A stretch of 64,000 bases of DNA from Bradyrhizobium sp. C9 (GTDB lineage: Bacteria; Pseudomonadota; Alphaproteobacteria; Rhizobiales; Xanthobacteraceae), in NCBI RefSeq assembly GCF_002532045.1, contig NZ_NWTG01000011.1, forward strand, positions 10,001 through 74,000. Reading direction: 5' to 3'. The position numbers were made by a program, and so were the translations under genes. Every line of letters begins with the position of its first letter. The stretch's first letter is position 1. This document shows positions 22,364-30,096 of this stretch, in pieces. The notes under the pieces are model-generated. The model worked only from the letters and a program-made list of their open reading frames with translations. It searched no databases and was not told the DNA's origin.

Positions 22364-23461
22364 ATGTCCCGCCCCGTGCCGAATCCCGGCATCCTCGATA
22401 TTGCGCCCTACACGCCCGGCAAGAGCCCGGTGCCGGAACCGGGCCGCAAGGTGTTCAAGCTGTCCGCCAACGAGACGCCGTTCGGTCCGTCTCCGAAGGC
22501 GATCGCGGCCTACAAGGGCGCGGCCGACCATCTCGAGGACTATCCGGAAGGCACCTCGCGGGTGCTGCGCGAGGCGATCGGCCGAGCCTACGGGCTCGAT
22601 CCCGACCGCATCATCTGTGGCGCCGGCTCCGACGAGATCCTCAATCTCTTGGCGCACACCTATCTGGCGCCCGGCGACGAGGCGATCTCGACCACCCACG
22701 GCTTCCTGGTCTACCCGATCGCCACCATGGCGAACGGCGCCAAGAACGTGATCGCGGCCGAGACCAATTTCACCGCCGATGTCGACGCCATCCTCAAGGT
22801 GGTGACGCCGCGCACGAAACTGGTCTGGCTCGCCAACCCGAACAATCCGACGGGCACCTATATCCCGTTCGACGAGGTCAAGCGGCTGCGCGCCGAACTC
22901 CCCTCGCACGTGCTGCTGGTGCTCGATGCTGCTTACGCCGACTATGTCTCGCGCAACGACTACGAGCTCGGCATCGAGCTGGTCGCGACCACTGACAACA
23001 CGGTGGTGACGCACACCTTCTCGAAGATCCACGGCCTTGCCGCGCTGCGGATCGGCTGGATGTTCGGCCCGGCGCATATCGTCGATGCTTGCAACCGCAT
23101 CCGCGGTCCGTTCAATGTCACGACGCCGGCGATGCTGGCGGCGGTGGCGGCGATCGAGGACTCGGCGCATGTGCAGATGTCGCGGACCCACACCGAACAG
23201 TGGCGCAACTGGCTGACCGAGGAGATCGGCAAGCTCGGGCTCAAGGTGACGCCGAGCGTCGCCAATTTCGTGCTGATCCACTTCCCGGCCGACAAGGGCA
23301 AGACCGCCGCGGAAGCCGATGCCTATCTCACGCGGCGCGGCCTCGTGCTGCGCGCGCTCAACAATTACAAGCTGCCGCATGCGCTGCGCATGACCGTTGG
23401 CACCGAGGAAGCCAACCGCCTCGTGGTCGAGGGCCTGCGCGACTTCTTGGGTGGAAAGTGA
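22364..23461 (+). CDS. hisC: Histidinol-phosphate / aromatic aminotransferase HisC
   Basis: A 365-residue fold-type I PLP aminotransferase. The PLP lysine lies in FSKIHGLAALRIG (K221), and NPNNPTGTYI and the DAAYADYV segment are conserved. HisC transaminates imidazole acetol phosphate in histidine synthesis and often also aromatic keto acids. Here it sits between chorismate mutase and prephenate dehydrogenase, which argues for a role in tyrosine and phenylalanine synthesis. An ATG codon 3 bp upstream (22361) and a TTG at 22358 are alternative starts; CCGGAG precedes them. Its stop overlaps the tyrA start by 4 nt. Confidence 0.93.
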   Translation: MSRPVPNPGILDIAPYTPGKSPVPEPGRKVFKLSANETPFGPSPKAIAAYKGAADHLEDYPEGTSRVLREAIGRAYGLDPDRIICGAGSDEILNLLAHTYLAPGDEAISTTHGFLVYPIATMANGAKNVIAAETNFTADVDAILKVVTPRTKLVWLANPNNPTGTYIPFDEVKRLRAELPSHVLLVLDAAYADYVSRNDYELGIELVATTDNTVVTHTFSKIHGLAALRIGWMFGPAHIVDACNRIRGPFNVTTPAMLAAVAAIEDSAHVQMSRTHTEQWRNWLTEEIGKLGLKVTPSVANFVLIHFPADKGKTAAEADAYLTRRGLVLRALNNYKLPHALRMTVGTEEANRLVVEGLRDFLGGK

Positions 23462-24402
23462 GCACCGACGTGACCACGGCTCCGCTCTTCAACCGCATCG
23501 CCTTGATCGGCTTCGGCCTGATCGGCGGCTCGATCGCGCGCGGCGCGCGCGCGCAGGGCCTGGTCGGCGAGATCGTGACCACCGCGCGCTCGGAGAAGAC
23601 GCGCGCGCGGGTCGCCGAGCTCGGCATCGTCGATCGCGTCGTCGAGACCAATATCGAGGCGGTGAAGGATGCCGATCTCGTCATCCTCTGCATCCCGGTG
23701 GGCGCCTGCGGTCCAGTCGCGGCCGAGATTGCCGCCCATTTGAAGCCCGGCGCCATCATCTCCGACGTCGGCTCGGTGAAGGGCGCCGTCGTCAAGGACA
23801 TGGCGCCGCATCTGCCTGACGGCGTGCACTTCGTCCCGGCGCATCCGGTGGCCGGCACCGAACACTCGGGCCCGGATTCCGGCTTCGCCGAACTCTTCAT
23901 CAACCGCTGGTGCATCCTGACGCCGCCCGAAGGCACCGATCCCGCGGCGACCGACCGGCTGCGCGCCTTCTGGGCCGCGCTCGGCGCCAAGGTCGAGGTC
24001 ATGACGCCGGATCATCATGACCTCGTGCTCGCGATTACCAGCCATCTGCCGCATCTGATCGCCTACACCATCGTCGGCACCGCCGACGAGTTGGCGCAGG
24101 TCACGGAATCCGAGGTCATCAAGTTCTCTGCCGGTGGCTTCCGCGACTTCACCCGCATCGCGGCGTCGGACCCGACGATGTGGCGCGACGTGTTCCTTGC
24201 CAACAAGGACGCCGTGCTCGAGATGCTCGGCACCTTCACCGAGGATCTGTCGAAACTGACCCGCGCGATCCGGCGCGGCGACGGCGAGGCGCTGTTCGAC
24301 CACTTCACCCGCACCCGCGCCATCCGCCGCGGCATCGTCGAGATCGGCCAGGATTCGGCCGCGCCCGACTTCGGCCGCCCGCATGCGAATTTGAAGAAGT
24401 AG
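23458..24402 (+). CDS. tyrA: Prephenate/arogenate dehydrogenase TyrA
   Basis: A 314-residue NAD(P)-dependent dehydrogenase that oxidatively decarboxylates prephenate or arogenate on the way to tyrosine. The Rossmann motif is GFGLIGGSIARGARA near the N terminus. The catalytic histidine region is HPVAGTEHSGP. I use the GTG at 23458, which overlaps the hisC stop (GTGA), giving translational coupling. With chorismate mutase and HisC it forms a complete route from chorismate to tyrosine, by way of prephenate. Confidence 0.93.
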   Translation: MSTDVTTAPLFNRIALIGFGLIGGSIARGARAQGLVGEIVTTARSEKTRARVAELGIVDRVVETNIEAVKDADLVILCIPVGACGPVAAEIAAHLKPGAIISDVGSVKGAVVKDMAPHLPDGVHFVPAHPVAGTEHSGPDSGFAELFINRWCILTPPEGTDPAATDRLRAFWAALGAKVEVMTPDHHDLVLAITSHLPHLIAYTIVGTADELAQVTESEVIKFSAGGFRDFTRIAASDPTMWRDVFLANKDAVLEMLGTFTEDLSKLTRAIRRGDGEALFDHFTRTRAIRRGIVEIGQDSAAPDFGRPHANLKK

Positions 24403-24420
24403 GCGAGCTCTCTCCATTCG

Positions 24421-24540
24421 TCGTCCCGGCGGAAGCCGGGACCCATACGCCGCAGCAGATGTCGTAAACGGGACTCGGCGTTGCAGCGTCGCGCAACAAT
24501 GACCATTCGTGGTTATGGGTCCCGGCCTTCGCCGGGACGA
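24421..24540. repeat. Palindromic intergenic repeat, family A
   Basis: The outer ends form a long inverted repeat: TCGTCCCGGC with GCCGGGACCCATA on the left and TATGGGTCCCGG with GCCGGGACGA on the right, so each end is itself a small hairpin. Related copies lie at 55094-55212 and 56204-56338. This is typical of intergenic repeats in Bradyrhizobium. Confidence 0.8.
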
Positions 24541-24658
24541 CTCCGAATATGCCGCTCTGAGCTACCCATCGGGTTGCTTTTTCGCAGTTCCTGCCGTCAT
24601 TCCGCCGCAGCCCGAAGCGCTGTAAGCTGGCGCGGCATCGATGACAGGGAGCCATCAG

Positions 24659-25093
24659 ATGATACTCAGTCCCGATCATGTGACGATCGCGGTGGCAGAC
24701 GCCGGCCCGGCGATCGCATTCTTCGCGCTGCTTGGTTTCAAAAAGACTCACATCGCGACCATCGATGGCGGCGTTCCCGCGCAGTACATGGGCATGCCGG
24801 CGATGAAAGCGCAGCACATCACGCTCGCACTCGACGGAGCGGATTTTGAGATCCAGCTGCTCGCGTTCGACCCGCCCCCGGGGACCGATCCGGGGGTGCA
24901 CCCGACCAATCTGCGAAAACTCGGCTTCAATCACCTCGCCTTCCGCGTCGACGACATCGAGGCGGCCACCGCGCACCTCGTGGCCAACGGTGTGACCATG
25001 CTGAGCGAGGAGATGGACTACATCAGCCGAAAGCTCCGGCTGTTCGAGGGCCCCGAGGGCATCACCTTCGAGTTGGTGCAGCGGGACGACTGA
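24659..25093 (+). CDS. VOC family protein (glyoxalase-like)
   Basis: A 144-residue protein made of two beta-alpha-beta-beta-beta units (ILSPDHVTIAVAD..., then GFNHLAFRVDDIEAA...). It has the metal-ligand pattern of the vicinal oxygen chelate fold: H7 in DHVTIAV, an E/Q position at EIQLL, H in NHLAFRV and E in ITFELV. Members include glyoxalases, epimerases and dioxygenases; which applies here is not visible. The ATG at 24659 is preferred because AGGGAG lies 8 nt upstream; an ATG at 24641 is the alternative. It is monocistronic. Confidence 0.8.
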   Translation: MILSPDHVTIAVADAGPAIAFFALLGFKKTHIATIDGGVPAQYMGMPAMKAQHITLALDGADFEIQLLAFDPPPGTDPGVHPTNLRKLGFNHLAFRVDDIEAATAHLVANGVTMLSEEMDYISRKLRLFEGPEGITFELVQRDD

Positions 25094-25127
25094 GACTCTG
25101 CCACGCTTTCTCCAATTCCATCCCTCG

Positions 25128-25162
25128 TCATTCCCGGTGCGCAATTGCGCACCAGGAAATGA
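25128..25162. repeat. Short palindromic repeat
   Basis: A perfect 18-bp palindrome (25136-25153, core GGTGCGCAATTGCGCACC) is framed by TCATT and AATGA. It lies between two convergent genes and could also serve as a terminator stem. Confidence 0.6.
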
Positions 25163-25173
25163 CAAGGAGATGC

Positions 25174-26163
25174 CTACGCCGGCGGCAGGCCGAGCGACTG
25201 GGCGGCCTCCATCCAGACCGGCAGCTCGCGCTGATATAGCGCATTGCTCTCCTTGAAGCCGATCGCGGGTTCCAGCACGAAGGTCGCGAGCACCTCCTTC
25301 ACCTTGGTATCGTTGTTGGCGGCGACGCAGAGTTCGGAGAGCCGGTCGACGATCGGCTGCGGTGTCGCCTTCGGCAGCGCCCAGCCCGAGAAGCCGCTCA
25401 CGGTGAAGAATTTCGAGGTCGCGCCCTGTTCGGGCAGGGTCGCAATCCCGGGGATCGCATCGACCTTCTTGGAGTGCACTCCGAACACGACGCCGCGGTT
25501 GCCCTGCAGGACGCTCTGCGCCGCGGTGAAGCTGCCCATCGCAACGTCGAGCGTGCCTTCCGCCAGGCCGGTCCACATCGGTGCCTCGCCGCGGTAGTGG
25601 ATCGGCTCGATATTGAGGCCGTACTGCTTGTTGAGCTCGTTGATCGTCATGTGCGGGGCGGAGCCCGCGCTGTAGGTGCCGAAATTCACCTTGCCGCTGC
25701 TGCGCGCATGGGCGACGAATTCCGCCAGCGTCTTGACGCCGAGCTTGGGGCTCGCGACCAGCAGCAGCCCGGCGCCCGGAATGACGCTGACCAGCGTCAA
25801 ATCCTTGTCCATGTCGTAGCCGGGGTTCTTCATCATCGCCCGGTTCATCACGTAAGTGGTCGAGATCGAGCACAGGATGGTGTGTCCGTCAGGCGCGGCG
25901 CGCGCCACCTCGGCGGCGCCGATCGAGCCCGAGGCGCCCGCCTTGTTCTCGATGACGACGGTTTGTCCCACCTGCCTTGCGATGAATTCGCCGAAGGCGC
26001 GCGCCAACAGGTCGGTCTGCCCGCCGGCCGGGTAGCTGCAGATCATGCGGATTTGCCGCGACGGCCACGCAGCCTGCGCCGAGGCGCCGCGCGACAGCAA
26101 GGGCATCGCGAGCGAAGCAGCTCCGGCAGCGATGACGTGACGACGGCTGAATTCTGCTGGCAT
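25174..26163 (-). CDS. Tripartite tricarboxylate transporter substrate-binding protein (Bug/TctC)
   Basis: A 329-residue exported binding protein. The N terminus has a twin-arginine type signal (SRRHVIAAGAASLAM). The mature part carries the family segments RMICSYPAGGQTDLLAR, ENKAGASGSIG and the APDGHTIL region. Bug proteins bind carboxylates or other small acids for TctAB-type transport. No TctA or TctB membrane gene lies nearby, so it is an orphan, as is common in this family. The ligand is unknown. Confidence 0.9.
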   Translation of the reverse strand: MPAEFSRRHVIAAGAASLAMPLLSRGASAQAAWPSRQIRMICSYPAGGQTDLLARAFGEFIARQVGQTVVIENKAGASGSIGAAEVARAAPDGHTILCSISTTYVMNRAMMKNPGYDMDKDLTLVSVIPGAGLLLVASPKLGVKTLAEFVAHARSSGKVNFGTYSAGSAPHMTINELNKQYGLNIEPIHYRGEAPMWTGLAEGTLDVAMGSFTAAQSVLQGNRGVVFGVHSKKVDAIPGIATLPEQGATSKFFTVSGFSGWALPKATPQPIVDRLSELCVAANNDTKVKEVLATFVLEPAIGFKESNALYQRELPVWMEAAQSLGLPPA

Positions 26164-26253
26164 GGAAGTCCCCCCGATTTTTCAGCGAGGGTAGCGCATC
26201 GGGCAGGCTCAGCTACGGGACAGATTGGCGCAGCAACTAGTCAGCGTCGGCGT

Positions 26254-26769
26254 TCATCGTCGCATTCGTTGATCCCGGATCGCCCCTGCTGCCGAGATCG
26301 GCGCGACCTTCCGGATCGGCCGCTGACGGCCGACGAGGCCGGCGGTTGCCAGCATGACGTCGCCGCCGAACCACCACGAGCCGATCACGAACTCCCAGGC
26401 ACGCGGCGGAATCTCGTCGAACACGATGCCATAAACCGACACCAGCGCAGCCAGCGCGGCGAGGAAGATGCCGCCCGCGCTCATGAGCTCGACGGCATCG
26501 ATCCGCCCCGTCGCGCGCAAGGCCGGCCTTGGAATATCGATGCCGAGATAGAAGCCGACGGCGCCGATCACGATCGCGGTCACGATGAAGGCAAGCGTGC
26601 CGAAGAAGGCGATGTGCCCCTTCGCGAGCTGGGCGGCGACGAAGGTGCCGCCCATGGCACCGGCCATCGCCAGACCGGTTCGTTGCAACACATGCGCAGC
26701 GCGGCTGACCATCATCAGTTCACGCGCGAGCACGGCCCTCTCCTTTCGGCTCACGATCCTCATCTGCAT
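26254..26769 (-). CDS. Integral membrane protein of unknown function
   Basis: A 171-residue protein with about four transmembrane helices (for example GTFVAAQLAKGHIAFFGTLAF and VTAIVIGAVGFYLG). I take the ATG at 26769 because AAAGGAAC lies just upstream; the longer open frame runs through a repeat element. The sequence around ARELMMVSRAAHVLQRTG is amphipathic. I cannot assign a family. It is a lone gene on the minus strand upstream of the Bug protein gene. Confidence 0.6.
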   Translation of the reverse strand: MQMRIVSRKERAVLARELMMVSRAAHVLQRTGLAMAGAMGGTFVAAQLAKGHIAFFGTLAFIVTAIVIGAVGFYLGIDIPRPALRATGRIDAVELMSAGGIFLAALAALVSVYGIVFDEIPPRAWEFVIGSWWFGGDVMLATAGLVGRQRPIRKVAPISAAGAIRDQRMRR

Positions 26770-26865
26770 GTTCCTTTCCAGAGCTTCGGCTCTGATCGGA
26801 ATCAGAACCGAGTACGCAATGTCCGCTTGACGCTCAAAGACCGCTCTAAGGCGCGACGACGCTGC

Positions 26866-27020
26866 TCTCCCTCTCCCCGTTCTTACGGGGAGAGGGTCGG
26901 GGTGAGGGGCCGTCTCCGCACATGCGGTGAGCATTGCGCCGCGGAGGCTCCCCCTCACCCGGATTGCATCTCCGATGCGATCCGACCTCTCCCCGCGCGC
27001 GGGGCGGGGTGGAACGGCAT
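26866..27020. repeat. Composite palindromic repeat, family B
   Basis: Begins with a strong hairpin (CCTCTCCCC, loop GTTCTTAC, GGGGAGAGG, about 26870-26896), continues as GGTCGGGGTGAGGGG, and ends with the complementary CCCCTCACCC and a second hairpin built on CCTCTCCCCGCGCG. Elements of this type are widespread in intergenic DNA of rhizobia. Confidence 0.7.
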
Positions 27021-27055
27021 CCGCGGCTCATCCAGGAGTAAAGCCACATCACGCC

Positions 27056-28624
27056 CTAGAACGGGTAGTAGCGGATCTGGGTCATGACGATGTGGTCGTC
27101 GGTCTTCGGCGCGCCGCCGACACCTTGGAAGGCGAAGCGCTGGTTGTAGGAGTACTGGACGCCGGCCTTGATCGCTCCGTAGTCGCCCTTGAAGATCGTG
27201 TCGTAGAAGCCGGCGGTGTATTGCCTGACTTCGGAGGTGTTGCCGTTACACGTCGCCGCCGGCGAGCTCTCGATGTTGCAGCCGAGATTGTTGTAGAGCG
27301 GATTGCCGTAGCCGAACGGCACCGTGCCGACATTGGAGAACGTCGCCTTGGTCTTCTCGAGGCCGGCATAGGCATAGAGATCGAGCGACGGCGTCGTGTG
27401 CCAGACCGTGCCGAGCAGGAACGCGGTGATCGGCAGCGGCTGGATCGAGCCGTCCTGGCGCACCGTCGCATCCGGGAACGGCGCGGCGGTGAAGCGGCCG
27501 AGCGCACCGTGCGACGCGGAGCCCTGCAGCTCCAGCAGCTTCGGCACGATCTCCGCCGAGAAATGCCCGCCGAAGCTCACCGTGTTGACGTCGTGATTGG
27601 CGAAGTTGAAGCGATCGTAGAAGTCGCGATACATCGCCCAGCCCTCGACATGCAGCTTGTAGGGCCCGAGCCGCGGATCCCATGCGCCCTTCACGGTGAA
27701 GTCAGGCACGTGATTGAGGCTGACATTGTTGGCGTTGTTGAAGAAGCTGCCGCCCGGCCCGGTGAGGTTGACCAGGAGGTTCGGATTGAGCACGCCCTGC
27801 GGGCCGGCCGCGGGCGTGCCGACCAGCGGCGTGTTGCCGCCGAAGAACGACGTCTGCGGATTTTCCGCCGAGACCGCGAGCTTGAATTCGGGCCCGATAT
27901 CCTGCCAGACGCGAATGCCGGGCTGCCGCGCCGCGAGGAAGCCGGGCACCGATTCGAAATCGATCACGCCAGGCGCGTCGACCGAGCGCGGATCGATGCC
28001 GGCCTTGCTCGGCGCATTCAGCGACCAGCTCTGGCCGGCCAGCACGTGCAGGCCGAGATCGGTGCGCGTGACCTCGACGCTGGCCTGCCGCAGCCGCGGG
28101 TTGAACGAGTTGGTGGCGACCGAGTTCGCGGTCTGCGCGGCGCCTTCGAAGTCCATTTCGCCGTAGCCGGCGACGCGGGTGTTGGCGAACACTTCGGCTT
28201 CGGCAAGCACCGAGAAGCGGGTCTGCCGCGCCGAGAAGCGCGACTCGCCGGTGTTGAAGTTCTTGCTCTGCGGGAACGGAATGAAGGCGTAGACCGAGCC
28301 GGTGTCGGAAGCGAGATTGCGGGTGCGATAGATGCCGGTGAGATCGACCCAGCCGCCGAAGGTGAAGGTGACGCCCTTGTAGCAGAGCTTGCCCGATGCG
28401 CAGGGATCGAACGGCACCGGCGCCTTGGCCGCCATCCGCGTGTTCTGCATTGCGCTCTGTCTCGCCGCCAGCGCCTCCTCCTTGCGCGCCTGCACTTCCA
28501 TTTTCTGTTCGAGCTGCTTGAGCCGTGCCTTCAGCGCCTTCAGTTCGGACGCATCGTCTTCCGCAAACGCAGAACCAGTCGACAGCAGCATGCTGCCGAG
28601 CAGAATTCCCCCGAGAATTCGCAT
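27056..28624 (-). CDS. Porin family outer-membrane protein
   Basis: A 522-residue outer-membrane barrel. It has a signal peptide (MRILGGILLGSMLLSTGSAFA), then a short coiled-coil (about 25-60, ELKALKARLKQLEQKM) and a Cys pair in DPCASGKLCYKG. The rest is beta-strand rich and ends in YYPF, the terminal aromatic expected for barrel assembly. The layout matches alphaproteobacterial porins with an N-terminal periplasmic trimerisation segment. It is probably a general diffusion or specific channel; the solute is unknown. It is transcribed alone. Confidence 0.88.
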   Translation of the reverse strand: MRILGGILLGSMLLSTGSAFAEDDASELKALKARLKQLEQKMEVQARKEEALAARQSAMQNTRMAAKAPVPFDPCASGKLCYKGVTFTFGGWVDLTGIYRTRNLASDTGSVYAFIPFPQSKNFNTGESRFSARQTRFSVLAEAEVFANTRVAGYGEMDFEGAAQTANSVATNSFNPRLRQASVEVTRTDLGLHVLAGQSWSLNAPSKAGIDPRSVDAPGVIDFESVPGFLAARQPGIRVWQDIGPEFKLAVSAENPQTSFFGGNTPLVGTPAAGPQGVLNPNLLVNLTGPGGSFFNNANNVSLNHVPDFTVKGAWDPRLGPYKLHVEGWAMYRDFYDRFNFANHDVNTVSFGGHFSAEIVPKLLELQGSASHGALGRFTAAPFPDATVRQDGSIQPLPITAFLLGTVWHTTPSLDLYAYAGLEKTKATFSNVGTVPFGYGNPLYNNLGCNIESSPAATCNGNTSEVRQYTAGFYDTIFKGDYGAIKAGVQYSYNQRFAFQGVGGAPKTDDHIVMTQIRYYPF

Positions 28625-28943
28625 CGCTTCTCTCCCACGCGAGGTTGCTTCCTCAGGCCAGAGAGAGCGGTATTCGGGGACTGATATTCGCGGCGGCCCG
28701 CAATATTCCGGTCACGTTTTTCTCATCGCGGCCGCGGGAATGTTTTGCCGCGACGGACGATATCGCGCGCGAGGGATTAAGGAGTCCGCGCGGTGCGGAG
28801 GGTGGATTTTGCGCAGCACAATCCGCGTCTCAGCCCGCGGAGAACGACGGCGGACGTGTAACAACACCGGTCGCGAGATCGAATTGTCGTTCGGCGCCCT
28901 GCTTCAGGCTGCCATGGACATTCGAAGGACGAAGGACAGCAAC
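28625..28943. other. Intergenic region between divergent porin and ABM genes
   Basis: I see no gene here. The region holds both divergent promoters and a GC-rich stretch near 28771-28850 with repeat-like inverted segments around GCGCGGTGCGGAGGGTGG. I could not place convincing promoter boxes. Confidence 0.45.
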
Positions 28944-29261
28944 ATGATCGGTGAAGTCATTGTGGTCGGTGACCTGAAGTTGCGGGAGGACGCCTCGCTC
29001 GACGAATACAGCCGGCTGGGCGAACGCATGTACGACATCGTCAGCCGCCTTCCGGGATTCCTGTCGGTAAAGTCGTTCAAGGCGGCGGATGGCGAGGAGA
29101 TCACGCTGTTTCGCTTTGCCTCGGAGGAGGCGCTTGAGGCCTGGCGCCATCATCCGGACCATGTCGAAACCATGCGGCGCGGACATGCCGAATTCTACGC
29201 CAGCGGCTTCCTGCAGATCTGCAAGGTGATCCGCGAAGTCGGCCCGTTTGAGCATTCCTGA
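28944..29261 (+). CDS. Antibiotic biosynthesis monooxygenase (ABM) family protein
   Basis: A 105-residue protein of the dimeric ferredoxin-like ABM fold (FLSVKSFKAADGEEITLFRFASEE and LEAWRHHPDHVETM). Members include quinol monooxygenases and heme-degrading enzymes, and many are uncharacterised. Histidines near HHPDH and GHAEFY are typical. The ATG at 28944 follows GAAGGAC; an in-frame ATG at 28914 would add ten residues. It is a single gene directly before the HEPN/FRG insertion. Confidence 0.8.
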   Translation: MIGEVIVVGDLKLREDASLDEYSRLGERMYDIVSRLPGFLSVKSFKAADGEEITLFRFASEEALEAWRHHPDHVETMRRGHAEFYASGFLQICKVIREVGPFEHS

Positions 29262-29269
29262 CGATGCGC

Positions 29270-29365
29270 AGGTGCGTAGGACGGATCAGCGTAGCGTAAT
29301 CCGCCGCACAGCGGGGGGCGGTGAAGAACGACGGGTTACGGTTTCGCCTAACCCGCCCTGCGAAA
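29270..29365. repeat. Palindromic intergenic repeat, family C
   Basis: Reads GTAGGACGGATCAGCGTAG, then CGTAATCCGCC, and after a short gap ACGGGTTACGG and TAACCCGCC. The halves are partly complementary. It resembles intergenic repeats known from Bradyrhizobium and lies just outside the left direct repeat of the island. Confidence 0.55.
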
Positions 29366-29368
29366 CAC

Positions 29369-29455
29369 CGTCAGAACAGCGGCGGAATCTGCGCGACCTT
29401 CAGCGGCCCCAAAAACACCGCGCCGTCGGCGAAGCGCAGCGGGAAGCTGCGCGCT
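29369..29455. repeat. Left 87-bp direct repeat of the HEPN/FRG island
   Basis: Matches 31221-31307 with 84 of 87 bases identical by eye. The three differences fall in a short central stretch. The right copy is the genuine 3' end of the DUF2125 gene; this left copy is a detached duplicate of it. The repeats bracket 1,765 bp holding two genes. Confidence 0.95.
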
Positions 29456-29457
29456 CG
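29371..29457 (-). pseudogene. Detached 3' fragment of the DUF2125 gene
   Basis: The left direct repeat still encodes, in frame and with the same stop codon, the last residues of the DUF2125 protein (ARSFPLRFADGAVFLGPLK and onward to IPPLF). It has no start or 5' part here. It marks the far boundary of the insertion. Confidence 0.9.
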
Positions 29458-29485
29458 GTCTCGCTTCTTTGCATACGCTCCACGT

Positions 29486-30025
29486 CTATGCCCCAGGTTC
29501 TGGCGCGTATACTCGGTCGTAGAGGTACCGGTAAGCTTGATCGGCCTCGCCTTTGAATTGGCGCATACCATCTAGCGAACGAATATCGGCGCCGCCATAG
29601 AGCACATTTCCTGAGCCCCTATTCTCCTTTCTATTTTCCGGAAAGAAACTATGCGCGAAGCCGTTGCGCACTGCGTTAATGCGATTGATTATCTTCGTGA
29701 TCTCAGACGGCACCGGCGAGATCGCTTGGACAATACTAAGTTTCTTTAGGAGGAAGGTCTCATCGAGCACGTGATGGACAAAGATTCTGAATTTATCCGT
29801 GTTCCAAGCCTGCTCAAAATGGAGCACGTCGGCATCGATATTGAAGAAATATCGGACAATAATCTCGGCGAGCATCTCGTCTATCAACGTATATTGCATC
29901 ACGACCTCAGCAATAACCATCTTGTTGATTGCGAGTGACAATGCAGTAGACCCTTTGATGCTCGAAAGATCGATATTGACGAGCCTAGCCATCTCGGCCG
30001 CTTCGTCCACAATCGCTTTGGCCAT
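29486..30025 (-). CDS. HEPN-like protein, candidate ribonuclease
   Basis: A 179-residue mostly helical protein. Near the middle of the C-terminal half it carries INAVRNGFAHSF, in which R120 and H125 form the RxxxxH motif that is the catalytic signature of HEPN ribonucleases. The preceding helix-rich region (ALSLAINKMVIAEVVMQYT...) fits the HEPN four-helix bundle. The ATG at 30025 has a strong GGGAGGT ribosome binding site. It is divergent from the FRG-domain gene with 71 bp between starts, inside an AT-richer insert. HEPN proteins often act as toxins or in phage defence; activity here is inferred from the motif alone. Confidence 0.7.
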   Translation of the reverse strand: MAKAIVDEAAEMARLVNIDLSSIKGSTALSLAINKMVIAEVVMQYTLIDEMLAEIIVRYFFNIDADVLHFEQAWNTDKFRIFVHHVLDETFLLKKLSIVQAISPVPSEITKIINRINAVRNGFAHSFFPENRKENRGSGNVLYGGADIRSLDGMRQFKGEADQAYRYLYDRVYAPEPGA

Positions 30026-30096
30026 TTGGATACCTCCCAATCCGCGATTATGTTACCTCAAGTTGCACTGACAACCGAACAATTGGAATAACCGCG

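Noticed and set aside
21095..23380. 761-residue antisense open frame over the chorismate mutase and hisC genes
   Set aside because: Two convincing genes occupy the other strand, and the frame is Arg/His/Asp-rich shadow coding.
24305..25873. 522-residue minus-strand frame across tyrA end, VOC gene and Bug gene
   Set aside because: It crosses a palindromic repeat and overlaps three real genes on both strands.
27082..27507. Short antisense or off-frame reads inside the porin gene
   Set aside because: They are Arg/Ser-rich shadows inside a clear outer-membrane porin gene.
29256..29575. Small plus-strand frames left of the HEPN gene as a third island gene
   Set aside because: They run through the family C repeat and the duplicated DUF2125 fragment and lack ribosome binding sites.
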